Source: Aphidius gifuensis (taxonomy: Eukaryota > Arthropoda > Insecta > Hymenoptera > Braconidae). Taken from it: a stretch of 64,000 nucleotides of DNA. The translations under genes and the position numbers were made by a program. This document shows positions 41,634 to 53,395 of this stretch, piece after piece. The stretch covers positions 12,838,177 to 12,902,176 of the forward strand of contig NC_057791.1 of assembly GCF_014905175.1 (NCBI RefSeq), given 5' to 3'. The notes below the pieces were generated by a model. That model searched no databases. It was not told where the DNA came from and worked only from the letters and a program-made list of their open reading frames with translations. The stretch's first letter is position 1, and each line of letters begins with the position of its first letter.

Positions 41634-43751
41634 TTATTCAGGATCATAACCCCAAGGCAAAGTATCTGTTCCACCATTATTATCAAGTTCTCGTTTATCA
41701 TCGGCCCAGCTGAGTGCAATTTTACTTTGTACAATTGTTCTCACTTGATGATCTTTACTTCTGATTAAATATTGATTTTTTTTCAATATTTGATGATTCA
41801 AAAGGCAGGACAAATAATTATCAAAATTTATGTCTTTCAAAACCGAACCTTTCACACCTTTTGCTTTCTTATAAGTTTTATCATTATCAATATTCATGAC
41901 TCTATAGCTATATAATTTGGCTCTCAATCCAGCAAACTCAGTCATAATTTTGCCATTATTTTCGTCTTTCATGAGACCAATAACTTTTTTGTTGACTCGA
42001 GGCATATTATAAATATTGTTTGCTGGATAATCAGATGTGTCAAATCTTTCTAAATGCTCCTTCATTTTCTCATAAATGTCAGGAACATTAAAACTTAGAA
42101 TGAGTGAATCTGTATCCATGTATAATGCTTTGGCGTCATTGTTTTCAAAATTTTTTTTTATATAATTATAGTAAAAGTCATAAATCCAAATTTTTGAAAG
42201 ATCTAGTATTGTAAACCCTGAATAAATTGGTTTATTAAAAACTATATTTACTCTTGACATTTCAATAATTGCAATGTCATCTTTATAAATTGAGCAGCTG
42301 TGAAAATTCGGTTTTGCAATTAATGACTTGGCTCCATAGCGACCTTCCCATTTTGTCACCAACTTTACATCTTTTTCCTTTCTCACATTTTGCATTGTTT
42401 TTCCATATACACTGTTGTTCATTAATTTGAAAAAATTTTTGCCAAAGTCTGTGGTAGCTTGTTGACGCATACCAGTATTGAGATCTATATATTTTTTGAG
42501 CCATGGACTTTGTTTAAATCTCAACACTCGATGGATATTCATTAATTTCATACCAAGTTCTAAATATAATTTTAAATTTCTATAATGTATCACATAATTT
42601 TTTTTTGGATATAATGTTGTCATTAATTTTGATTGTTTCGAATTTGTTGCTGTAAAGTGTTCTGGACATAATGGTAGATCTTTATGATATCGATGTAAAT
42701 TTTTTGGATAATCCAAGTCAACCTCTAAAATATAACCAATCTCAGATTTATCAGATATTTTTGTCACGTCAATGCTTAAATTATTTTCCCACTGGAAGTC
42801 ACCATATGGAAGATATTGACTCATGCCTGCACCATATAAATTATTTACATCAAAATACATGATGTATGATTCTTCTTCATCTGGATTATATTTATCACCC
42901 ATATATCGGTTATTGGCTTTGGCATACCTATTCATACATTGTGCAACACCACCTCGAATTCCTTTCTCAATGAAGAGATGCATTGCTGGGTCTGTTAAAA
43001 GTTCAAGTTTTACACCTGTATATTTTCACAATGCATTAAATGCTAGACCCATGGTGGTAAAATAATGAAGTGCGTCTAGACTATAGGTAGAAAAGCAGCT
43101 GAGACGAAAATTTTCAAAAATATCTGCCAACAAAAGTACATCGGTTTTCAAATATAAATCAGAATATTCACCTAATGTTTTTATTTTAAATTTTTCCCAA
43201 ATATTTTTAGCATGTTCATAGTCGGTAGTTGAAATGTCAGCATTATTTAATTTTGAGAAAAATTCTTTTTTTGGTGGAAAAGCTTTTTCATCTAATTTTT
43301 CCCATGAGTCAATATATTCATAGGAAAATACACCTTTTCTACACAATAAGTCAAAGAATTCTCCGTCACATTCACTGCGTGTTATAATTTTTTGGTCATT
43401 ACTCAAATCAGATGAGAGTCTATCAATACTGCTTGGCATAAATCTGAATAAGTCAATAAATCGCAATTTTACAACAGTTTTATCCACTTTTTTTGTGAAT
43501 GAAATATATTTTTCTTTGTTTATTGGTAAAATGTGTATTTTACCCTCGAATGTCTTGCAAAGTCCTTGAATTAAAAAAAGTGAGTCATAACCTGACAAAT
43601 TGTGCATGACTACAGGTATAGTGTGAGACTTTGTATAATTAATATTACACCTGGCATGAGCTGGACCACGATATTTTCCGCTGTAATGATCGTGATCATG
43701 ATGCTTAACGTCTTGCACGTGGAAAGTCTCCTCACAATAAAGTTTAATATT
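41634..43751 (-). pseudogene. Protein-primed DNA polymerase B of the Polinton, truncated with a stop
   Basis: Family B polymerase. Visible parts in order are HHDHDHYSGKYRGPAH (zinc/HxH region), NLSGYDSLF (exonuclease motif II), LYLKTDVLLLADIFENF, palm motif A DVNNLYG, fingers KLMNNSVYGKT, palm motif C YMDTDS, and the C-terminal GLRAKLYSYRV. It would replicate the element by protein priming. Breaks: an in-frame TGA at 43026-43028, and no coding upstream of about 43751, where the N-terminus (terminal-protein-like and first exonuclease motif) should be. That side abuts foldback element X1. Confidence 0.93.
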
Positions 43752-43766
43752 TTAAAAAAAAAAAAA

Positions 43767-45419
43767 AACATTATTTTTCCAGGTCTAAGTCGTCATAACT
43801 TTGTTAATAATTAATGAATCGACTTAAAACTTGGCATATAGTTTCGTTATAGTGAAACGGTGATAAAAATGACATTAACAATAATATTTACTTGTATAAT
43901 TTTTTTTATTAATTTATTGAGTAATACCGGTCAAAAAATACATTTTTCGAAATTTAAGATAAAAAAGTGTCGAGAAAGTTTTAGAATTAAAAAACTTGTC
44001 AGTGGCAGCATTGTTTATCTATATATCAAGAAGTTTTTTTCAAATTTTCAATTTTTTTTAGCAATAATTAACCAAGTTCCCAAGTTAAACAAATATATTT
44101 AATGGAAATTTACTTTATATTTAGAAAAAATTTAGAAAAAATATAAATTAAATTTAAAATATACACAGATTTGGGCATACTAAAATTAAATTTAAAAAAA
44201 ATTGAAAATTTGAGAAAAACTTCTTGATATATAGATAAACAACGCTGCCGCTGACAAGTTTTTTAATTCTAAAACTTTCTCGACACTTTTTTATTTTAAA
44301 TTTCGAAAAATGTATTTTCTGACCGGCATTACTCAATAAATTAATAAAAAAAATTATACAAGTAAATAATATTGTTAATGTCATTTTTATTACCGTTTCA
44401 TTATAACGAAACTATATGATTTCAAGTCGATTCATTAAATAACAAAGTTATGACGACAAGACCTGAAATAATGTTTAAATATTAAACTTTATTTTTTAAT
44501 TCATTGAATAATTGTAATTGAATATCATTTATTTGAAAGAAAATATGTTAATAAATCAATTAATTAAATAGTAACAAGTTATTATTTGAAAAAAAAAATT
44601 AATATTTCTGTCGATTCCAAAGTTCTTTATGTATCAGAATTGATTTTCGATTTCTATATTCGATCTCGCGGTCAATCGGATAACGCGCTCGCCTCCCGCC
44701 CCATAGGTTCTCGGTTAGATCACCCGTCTTAGTTATTTAGTTTAGGAAAAAAAAAAAAAAATTCAATCACCTAGAAATTGTGATTGAATTTACAACAAAA
44801 TAAATAATTAACTACGAAAAAAAAAATAATTTTTTTTTTTTTTTTTACGTTTTCAACATATCATTAGTTTGATTAGAAAAAAAAAATCGTTTGTATCAAA
44901 CAAAAAAATTATTTCCTTGAAAACGCTTTTTTGTTTGTAACAAATTATAATTCATTTAATTCATTACTTTTATTGTATATATTAAATCATCTGTCATTTG
45001 ACACAAACATTACATCGTTTCAAATAAATGACGATTGTTTTTTACAAACAGCCACTGTTTGAATGAAAACACCAAGTGGCATAACTTTAGAAGTTTATTT
45101 CTCAAAAAATACCCCCTGCCGTTCGAAACAAGAATGTAGTCTATTATAGGGAACGTAGTAGTGTTAGTGACAAGGCGTGGTGGGGATACTTTTTAAAAGT
45201 TTTTTTCTTGATGAAAACGATCTATCGTTTGACACAAAACGCCATCTGTATGAAATAAAAAAACTTCGATTATTTCAAGACTTTTTCTTTCTCCTTACAA
45301 AACAATTATAATTTATAAAAAAAAAAATTATTTCTTCCCTTAAAAATTTTCTTGCCGAGAAGTTTATTTCTATTATCGAGAAATATTCTTCTTTTTCCCG
45401 TCAAAAAATTTTCTCAGTG
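43767..45419. mobile_element. TA-flanked foldback element X1 (left end rearranged)
   Basis: The right end TTTTCTCAGTG lies at 45419 with TA after it. It is homologous in the same orientation to X2 (54223-55664) over about 1.2 kb. The left part contains a 290-bp inverted pair (43767-44058 versus 44193-44474) enclosing a short spacer, and the CACTGAGAAAA left end is missing. It contains a tRNA-like segment at 44665 and GTTTGTATCAAAC hairpins near 44890. ORFs predicted in it are shadows. It truncates the Polinton polymerase. Confidence 0.75.
44665..44727 (+). tRNA. tRNA-like segment in X1, degenerate
   Basis: CGCGGTCAATCGGATAACGC resembles a D arm with A box; TTCTCGGTTAGATCACCC is a damaged B box. 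The paralogue in X2 keeps GGTTCGATCCC. No good acceptor stem. Followed by an A-rich run. Interpreted as a tRNA-derived component of the element, not a tRNA gene. Confidence 0.45.
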
Positions 45420-46297
45420 TATATACAAAGTAAGTTAGTATAAAATTGCAATTATTCCATTTATTTATTGCTGTAACGAGTTTTTTTATTAACCGTACAA
45501 TAATATTCATTTATTCAACAAAGATTCAAACCAAGACAATGAATTATTATTACATGAAATAATAATGATAATAATAAATGAATAAATTATTTTTTAAATA
45601 AGAACAATTGATCCGGGAAAAAACCTAGCTGAGGAAAGAATGTGGCCAAATAAAATAATTTTGAAGATATTTATTTTTTACTAGTACTAATAATTGATCT
45701 GGAAAAAATTTAGATAAGGGAAGAATGTGGCCAAATTAATTAATTGTAAGGAGTATTTCAAATGAATTGAATATGAAAATCACAATTTTGTTTATAAAAA
45801 AAATTGAAAAATTAGACGAAAATTAAAAATTTTTATTTTAGTTATTATTGATTTTTTTTACAGCACCGGGATACAGTAAGAAAACAATACGAATGAGGCA
45901 CGTGGTCTCTCTTTTGTCCTGATTTTCGTATCTGAAATCTGGTGCTCGGAATAGAAAAATTAATAACTAAAATAAAATCCCAAGGAAAAATTAATTTATC
46001 TGATATCTCTAGCTATATCAACCAACATACATAAAAATATCCTAAATATTGCGTTAGATTTCAATTTTTTCTACATTGATTTTTTTTTTTCTACAGAAAT
46101 TGTCAATCGCAAGAAACCCTGGAGAGGTAAAGCCGATTATAAAAATACAAAGTAGTACATGAGCAAATAGGAAACTATTTCTAATTGCATCAAAATTCTA
46201 TAGAATCATTTTATATGAAAAATTTATATAATAAAAAAAAACTTACCTGAGTGTCGTTTATGGCGGTCAGAAGTCATGGCTCGTTGAGTAGATGTAG

Positions 46298-49200
46298 TAG
46301 GGATGTGCGATAGTCGAAAAGAGACCGATAATAATATATCGGCGATATTAAAAAAATATTATATATCGGCCGATATATATTTTTTGAAACTATCGATATA
46401 TCGATAATATCGCCTCAAAAATATTATCGATATTTACTAAATAATATATCGTTTAAAATAAAAATAACAATTTTTTTGTTTTTTTTAATTAATTTCTTTA
46501 TTTAATTTGATCTCAAAGTCACAATTTCATAGTTGTTGCTGTTTTTTTTTCTTTTTTTTTTTTTCATTAATACAATCTGAAATAAAATTGTAAGATTTGT
46601 TTTTTTAATTTGAGAAATATATTTTATCTAAAATAAAAAAACAGTGCCAATATCATGACATGCAGCTACCAACCAGCAACTGTTCAATATGAATGCACAA
46701 ACACCAGAGTAATTATGACTACAACTATCTTATTTTCTAAAATAATAGAAGATATGTTTAGTAAATATGTATCTAGCATATTTTGGCTAATGTTTCAATA
46801 CATATTTTGAGTACAAAAGTAATACATTGTTATGCAAATAAGATAACATTTTTTATATATATTTTTATAAAATACAAAAAAAAGAAAATTAATATTTATT
46901 TAGTAAATGCAAGTACCAGCCATATTAAAAAAAAAGTAGAAAAAATAATAATTAAAAAAAAGAAAATTATAAATAATAATAAACTTAAGTATTATTGAGT
47001 AATAACCAAAATTAAAACCAGTCTTCATTAGGCAAGGAACTAAGAAAAAGTAATTCGTTTAAATAATTACCTAACAGACGATTTCTATCATCACTAATTA
47101 TTTTTCCTGCTATTGAAAATAGACGTTCTGATGGAACAGAACTTCCAAGAGTACTGATATATCTTATTGCAATTTCATATAAATTTAGAAATGTATTTTT
47201 CAATAATTTCCATCCTTGAATTGGATCATCTCCGAAATTAAGACATTTTAATTGTGAATAACCATCAACTTCAGAATTACGTTGAGTGTTATTGGCAGAA
47301 GATATATTTTTATTACCAGATAAAAAATCTTTATGCTTAGACCATAAATTATCTTCTTGAACATGTTTTACAATAGTATCAACTTCAGGCTTTTTAAAAT
47401 TTTTTTCCATCATTGAGTTGATTATTTTTTTTACAATGATAACAGTCTGGGGCCTTTGAAAAAAATGTTTTTTAAATCTTGGGTCCAAAAATGTGGCTAT
47501 AATTAATGGTACATTATCTTCTATTTTATCACATCTTTTATCAATTGCTTTCAATAATCTTATTTTAAAAGTGCCACCACAGTCAGTTTCAGGTTTATAT
47601 TCTTCAATTTCAGATTTCATAATTCTTATGATAGGTATAACCATACTTGCAGTTGTGTATGACTCTCCACTGATGGAACTTATACCCCATTGTATTGTTT
47701 TCATCAAAGGTACAATGTCCTTGATAATATCAAGCTCCATAAGAGAGAGTTGTGTTGGTCTATTCATTGGCATCATTTCTTTAATTGCACCATAAACATG
47801 CTGATGTAAAACTAAATATCGTTCAATCATGAACAGGGTGGAGTTCCACCTCACTTCCATGTCTATCTTGAAACGTAGACAATCACCTTCTTTAGTTCCT
47901 GCATCTATTTGCTGTTGTTTTACAAATGCTGATGCATTTGTACTTCTTCTTATTCTTGAAGAAATTTTTTTTATTTTTCCAATTATTTCTTTAATAAATG
48001 CAATCTTTTCTTCTTGTTTCTTTAGTTCTTTATTTTCAATAACACTTTCTTTTTTTTTACTTGGTTGTGTATGATTAGTTTTATCTTCTACATCTTCTTC
48101 ATCTTCTTCATGATTTAAATTTTGTTTTTTTGGTACTTTAAATACGTCAGGTACAAGATGAGATAAAATATGGGCAAAGCAACCAATCCACTTGACTAGC
48201 CCTACTACTTTTTCAATACAAGCTTTTATATTGCTGGCACTGTCAGTAATAATACTAATTATTTTATTTTTATCAATTTCAAACTCAGCCAACACTTGAT
48301 TTAAAGACTCAGTTAAGTTGTCCGCTGAATGATTTTTATCCATTGGAAAAACTCCTATGTTGACATTGGAAACTTTCAATGTATCTGCCAAATAGTGTAA
48401 AGTAACACCTAGATACGTCTGGCATTTTTTATCAGTCCAATTATCACAAGTCACGCAGTATGACAATTCTTTATTGATCTTTTTTAAAATTAATTCTCTT
48501 TTCAATATTTTGTATTTATTTTGAATTAGTTTTTTGAATGTTTTTCTATCAGGAATAGTGTAGTGAGGTGCAAAAAATTTTATCAATCGTATAAATCCAG
48601 GTTTGTTCACAGTCATAATTGGCATTTTACATTTAACTATCATTCTTAGAATTTCATTTGTTACATCAGCAGCAAGTGATCCTCCATCTGATAAATAAAA
48701 AATTATAATAAAAATTCGAACTAGAATAAATGAAGAAAAAATAATTTACCCTTGTACGAATTGATTTTATCAAGCAAATTGTCCAGAGTTCCATTCTTAC
48801 GTTGTATTTTTGATTTTGATAATTTTTTTTGGTCATTTAAATTAGATAACTTTTCTGGATGTTTGCACTTTAAATGTGTCATTAAGTTTGTTGTGTTACC
48901 AGAATGCTTATATGGCTTACAACAATAATTACATTTAGCAAATAGCTTTTCTTTTTTGTCAACTGTAAAATGATTCCAGATGAGACTTCCTTTTGTGTTT
49001 GTAGATCTAAAATTTAAAATAATTAAATTAAGTTCACAGATGTACTATTGTTGTAATTATTGTTTAATTCTTACTTTTTTGGTGATGATGACTTTGAAAC
49101 ATCTTTGTTACTGGTAGCACTTTGTAAAAAAGTGTTACCACTTAAAACAGCATTAGGTGTAATATTTGAACTTATTTGGTTATTATCATCACCAACAGTC

Positions 49201-50022
49201 CATGGTTGCAACTCAAATGAAGAATCTATACTTCTACGAGCAGGTTTCGTTTGGTTATTTTCAGGAGTAACAATCCAAGTACTTATTGACTCATTTTCTC
49301 TGTAATAAATTTAAAAAGAATTAAAAACCTTGAAATAATAAATTTGTTATTAGTCTACTTAAAAATTTATCATGAAGTTACTTTTCAGGTGTTAAAGACC
49401 TCAAAGAAATGGTATTCTGGAGATTCGGTTGAATTTCATTGTCCAACAAAGCCATTCTAAACGAAAAACAAATAATTGATATAATAAAATTTTATGAAAG
49501 CAATTAATCTAGAAAAATAATTTTAAATAAGAATTGATTCACACTTACTCTGCATCTTCTTCAAGATATTCATAAACATAGTCTATACCCAATTTGTCTA
49601 AAAAAAAAAATATCTTTAATTGAGGTTATGTTTTTGTTGTTATTTAATAAATAATTTATTATTGAGAATGGTGTAAAGACGTTTTCTCTTTCAATATATA
49701 TGATTATGTTATATAGGTATATATCTTACCTGGTAATTCAGATATTGAAAAATTCATTTTACATATAATTTATTTCATTAAATTAAATTGTGACATTCAA
49801 GATTTATTGTTATTTTGATTGTTTTTAACGGTTTTTAATAGTCAATAAAAAATTTTTTTTTGTCGGTAACAATGATATTTTCTGAAAAAAAATAACCGAT
49901 ATTTTATCTGAAAAATATCGGATATTGATATATCGGCATCAGAAAATATCGGCGATAATATATCGATATATATCGATATAATATCGGCCATTAAATATAT
50001 CGGGGACTATCGCACATCCCTA
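46298..50022. mobile_element. hAT transposon, 3725 bp, complete with 8-bp duplication
   Basis: TIR TAGGGATGTGCGATAGTC and its exact complement at the right end. The 8-bp AGATGTAG is duplicated (46290-46297 and 50023-50030). The uninterrupted sequence in the opposite arm of F2 (53338-53366, complement) shows the empty site with a single AGATGTAG. Subterminal regions are rich in ATATCG/CGATAT repeats. It encodes one transposase gene with a BED finger, with all parts open. This is the youngest-looking insertion in the complex. Confidence 0.95.
47012..49757 (-). CDS. hAT transposase with BED zinc finger, multi-exon
   Basis: Exons read on the minus strand: start MNFSISELP at 49757; short exons near 49600-49550 (DKLGIDYVYEYLEED) and 49450-49382; a Ser-rich exon near 49300-49075; the BED-finger exon near 49005-48748 (WNHFTV, CNYCCKPYKHSGNTTNLMTH, CKHPEK); and the large last exon from about 48690 to 47012. 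The core has VTCDNWTDKKCQTYLGVTLH (first Asp), IITDSASNIKAC (second Asp), EVRWNSTLFMIERYL and the C-terminal dimerisation block SSVPSERLFSIAGKIISDDR. No stops within exons. Exact borders of the small exons are approximate. Confidence 0.87.
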
Positions 50023-50030
50023 AGATGTAG

Positions 50031-50208
50031 GCGTATGAGTAGGTGTAAGTGTAAGAATGTGTGTAGAAGCAGGTGTAGGAATACGATTAGGTGTAGGTGT
50101 AGGTGTAGGTATAGGAGTAGGTGTAGGTGTAAGTGTAGAATTAGGTAAGGGTTTCCATTCATTTATTGCTGTAACGAGTTTTTTTATTAACCGTACAATA
50201 ATATTCAT
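50031..50208 (-). pseudogene. Thr/Pro-repeat exon, left-arm copy, cut by the hAT insertion
   Basis: Mirror of the exon at 53167-53395: starts MNIIVRLIKKLVTAINEWKP and runs through the TPTPTP repeat to the hAT junction; the rest (QRAMTSDRHKRHSG and a GT donor) lies beyond the transposon at 46289-46253. Nearly identical to the right-arm copy, so the inverted duplication preceded the hAT insertion. Confidence 0.6.
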
Positions 50209-50934
50209 TTATTCAACAAAGATTTAAACCAAGACAATGAATTATTATTACATGAAATAATAATGATAATAATAAATAAATAAATTATTCTTTAAATAAG
50301 AACAATTGATCCGGGAAAAAACCTAGCTGAGGAAAGAATGTGGCCAAATAAAATAATTTTGAAGATTTTAATTTTTTACTAGTACTAATAATTGATCCGG
50401 AAAAAATTTAGATAAGGGAAGAATGTGGCTGAATTAATTAATTTTACAAATTTAATTTTTTTTTAAATATGACTAATTGATCCGGCAAAAATTTGAGCTA
50501 AGGGAAGGATGTGGAGAAATTAATTAATTGTAAGGAGTATTTCAAATGAATTAAATATGAAAATCACAGTTTTGTGTATAAAAGAAATTGAAAAATTAGA
50601 CGGAAATTAAAAATTTTTATTTTAGTTATTATTTTTTTTTAAAGCACCGGGATACACTGTGAAAAAAAATTTCTGTTAAATAGAAATTTTTGTCTAGGAA
50701 AAAAAGACATTTAAAAGAAGTAAAACAGAGTTTGGTAGGAAACAATAATATGTCTCATTGGAAAAAAATAAAATTCTCGATTATGTATTATTCAAGTTCA
50801 ATTCGAGTATTAAAAACATTAAATACAGTGAAAAAAGATTTATTTTAAACCACTTATATCCTTCCTTTAAAACAATTGGAGGAATTAAATTAATATTTTT
50901 TTTTCTTATTCAATAAATATAATTGTCTTGAAAA

Positions 50935-51600
50935 AAATCAAAAGTATCTAAATTTTAGACACTTTCGTCTTGCTTCGTAACAAGTTTAGTTTTATTAATT
51001 ACAGTAATGTCTAATATCTAGACACAGTCGTCTTGCTTTGTAACAGATTCTGTTACTGGAAGAACAAAAGTGTCGAAATTTTAGACACTGTCGTCTTGCT
51101 GTATAACAAATTTGGTTTTATGAATTACAAAAATGTCTAAATTCTAGACACTGTTACGTCTTGTTTTATAACAGATTTCGTTTCCTTAAAAACAAGAGTG
51201 ACTAATTTTTAGACACTGTCGTCTTGCTTTGTAACACGTTCGGTTTTATTAATTACAAAAATGGCTAAATTCTAGACATTGTCGTCTTGCTCTGTAACAG
51301 ATTTTGTTACTTAAAAAAAAAAAAGTGTCTAAATTCTAGACACTGTCGTCTTGCTTTGTAACACGTTTGGTTTTATTAATTTCAAAAATGTCTATAAATG
51401 TTAGACATTGTCGTCTTGCTTTATAACAGATTTCGTTTCCTTAACAACAAAAATGTCTAAATTTTAGACAATATTATGTCTTGCCTTATAACAGATTTGG
51501 TTTAATTTAAAACAAAATTGCCTAAATTTTAGACACTTTTTGTTTTGCTGTAAATACTTGTACGCCTTGGTTTATAAATAAAGTCTCTCAATTTTATATA
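50935..51600. repeat. Tandem array of about 60-bp units around TGTCTAAATTCTAGACA
   Basis: About ten units, each with a palindromic TGTCTAAATT(C/T)TAGACA core, then CTGTCGTCTTGCTTTGTAAC and a variable ATTTGGTTTTATTAATTAC-type linker. Unit divergence is moderate. Flanked by 50660-50934, unrelated A+T-rich sequence. No coding. Confidence 0.85.
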
Positions 51601-52361
51601 CAATTTGTCTTCTTATATGCAATAATATTCCTGTGTGAAAATAATAACATTCTTTTTTCATGGATACATATTGCCTTGAATCAAAACTTAATTTTTTTTT
51701 TTCAAGACTTTATTTTCCAAATTAAAAGCAATAATAGTATAACTCAAGACGTAAAAAGATATTTTAAAAATTTTTTAAGGTTGCTTCCAAGTCCCATCGC
51801 CGTACCAATATTTATGCCACGAATGGCACGTATATTAATAACGCTATTTTTTATTCCCGTGTCCTGAAATTTTTGTGGCGCCGCTGATGAAAAAACCAAG
51901 TTCTTTAGTAGTATGTGTGTGCGCGGCAACACACTAGCAAACAAAGTTTACGTCGTACGCCAAAACCATGCTTGTGTTCATGTCAGTGTGCCGCGGATCT
52001 AGCAAAATTTAGAAGTTTAAAAGTTAAATATTTATTAAAAGAAAAAGAAGAAAAAATTGAAATAATTATCAAAATTTTGTCTTGTCCAGGGCTACAATCT
52101 GATAGTAAATGTACAGTTTTGAATCAACACAAAAAAAAGTTATTTGTAAAAACATGAGGTAACGCGTATACCTTGTGTGTTAAAGTTGTCAACTTTGACA
52201 GTAAATATCTCGAAAAAAGCAAACAAGAAAAAATTCAAAAAAATTCACAATATAGATAATTATTTCATTTAGAAAATAAGCCAAAAAAATCGAAAGTCTA
52301 TAAATAATTCAGATATTCGGAATCAACCTTAAAAAAAAAAAAAAAAAAAAAATTTTTTTTT
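51601..52361 (+). other. Central F2 segment with a weak ORF
   Basis: The only open frame of note is 51915-52157, 80 codons (CLCSCQCAADLAKFRSLKVK, then LLKEKEEKIEIIIKILSCPG): Cys-rich, then a charged helix. No family recognised. The remainder is A+T-rich, ending in long A and T runs at 52330-52370. Confidence 0.3.
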
Positions 52362-52451
52362 TTATTGTTAATTACTCTTTATCCTAATTGTTTATTTTTA
52401 TCGTAATTGTTTATTCTACTACCTATCCGAAAACCTAAATCTATTTGTTTG

Positions 52452-52521
52452 TTTTAACCAAGAACCGAACCTACTATCTTATAATTTCTAAACGCATATC
52501 TTAGCCCGCTCGGCCACCGCA
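52452..52521 (-). tRNA. tRNA-like sequence, left foldback arm
   Basis: Minus strand: GCGGTGGCCGAGCGGGCTAA has a consensus A box of the Leu/Ser type; GGTTCGGTTCT is a near-consensus B box with the conserved A replaced by G. The anticodon and variable regions are A+T-rich and do not fold well. Mirror of 52970-53038. Confidence 0.45.
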
Positions 52522-52969
52522 AGATTATGATTTGGTTGTGATTTTTATAAACTTAAAGCACACGTTGGCTACGATAATATCAATTTGCAAAGTCTTGTAA
52601 TAAAGAACGAAATGTTAGATGTTCAAATATAAATTTATAAATTCGTTTAATTAAATATTATTTCCAGAGTAAATTTTTTTTAGCAATAATTTATTTTAGA
52701 ACCATAAATTATTATCATTGTTGAGTTTAATGATTTGTTAACGTTAAATTTGTTTCATTGTATATTTATATTAAAGTAAAATTTGTTTGTTTTATTGAAT
52801 TTTATAATACTGAAAAAATTTACACTGGAAATAATATTTAATTTAACGAATTTATAAATTTATATTTAAACATCTAACATTTCGTTCTTTATTACAAGAC
52901 TTTGCAAATTGATATTATCGTAGCCAACGTGTGCTTTAAGTTTATAAAAATCACAACCAAATCATAATC

Positions 52970-53038
52970 TTGCGGTGGCCGAGCGGGCTAAGATATGCGT
53001 TTAGAAATTATAAGATAGTAGGTTCGGTTCTCGGTTAA
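52970..53038 (+). tRNA. tRNA-like sequence, right foldback arm
   Basis: Plus-strand twin of the left arm's tRNA-like segment, with the same A box TGGCCGAGCGG and B-box variant GGTTCGGTTCT. The middle ATGCGTTTAGAAATTATAAG is a poor anticodon arm. Likely tRNA-derived and promoter-competent at most. Confidence 0.45.
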
Positions 53039-53166
53039 AACAAACAAATAGATTTAGGTTTTCGGATAGGTAGTAGAATAAACAATTACGATAAAAATAA
53101 ACAATTAGGATAAAGAGTAGTTAACAATTATAATTCATTGTCTTGGTTTAAATCTTTGTTGAATAA

Positions 53167-53395
53167 ATGAATATTATTGTACGGTTAATAAAAAAACTCG
53201 TTACAGCAATAAATGAATGGAAACCCTTACCTAATTCTACACTTACACCTACACCTACTCCTATACCTACACCTACACCTACACCTAATCGTATTCCTAC
53301 ACCTGCTTCTACACACATTCTTACACTTACACCTACTCATACGCCTACATCTACTCAACGAGCCATGACTTCTGACCGCCATAAACGACACTCAG
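53167..53395 (+). CDS. Thr/Pro-repeat first exon, right-arm copy
   Basis: MNIIVRLIKKLVTAINEWKP is followed by about 35 residues of TPTPIPTPTP-type repeat and TSTQRAMTSDRHKRHSG. The exon ends at a consensus donor CAG/GTAAG (53395/53396). The downstream exon was not found; 53396-53700 is A+T-rich. The protein family is unknown; the PT repeat follows a GTAGGTGTAG-type microrepeat in the DNA and may simply be a translated satellite. Confidence 0.4.

Larger units (their letters stand above)
31590..43751. mobile_element. Polinton/Maverick (adintovirus-like), incomplete and inactivated
   Basis: Gene content fits: rve integrase with chromodomain, protein-primed PolB, FtsK/HerA-type packaging ATPase, adenain-like protease, jelly-roll minor and major capsid proteins, and a PLA2-domain protein. 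Left genes (31602-36597) and right genes (40664-43751) are on the minus strand; the central virion block (36709-40215) is plus. About 10.5 kb remain after subtracting the 1.6-kb insertion. The PolB start and the terminal repeat next to it are missing where foldback element X1 begins. Inactivating changes are listed under each gene. Structural genes are otherwise open, suggesting moderate age. Confidence 0.93.
52362..53127. mobile_element. Foldback with a tRNA-like sequence in each arm
   Basis: Arms of about 310-320 bp (52362-52680 and 52805-53127) are nearly identical inverted copies around a 125-bp spacer. Each arm contains a tRNA-like segment pointing from the centre to the outside. TATCCTAATTGTTTATTTTT and its complement mark the outer ends. 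No coding. Confidence 0.85.

Noticed and set aside
47493..49305. Plus-strand ORFs opposite the hAT transposase
   Set aside because: Shadows of a well-supported minus-strand coding region.
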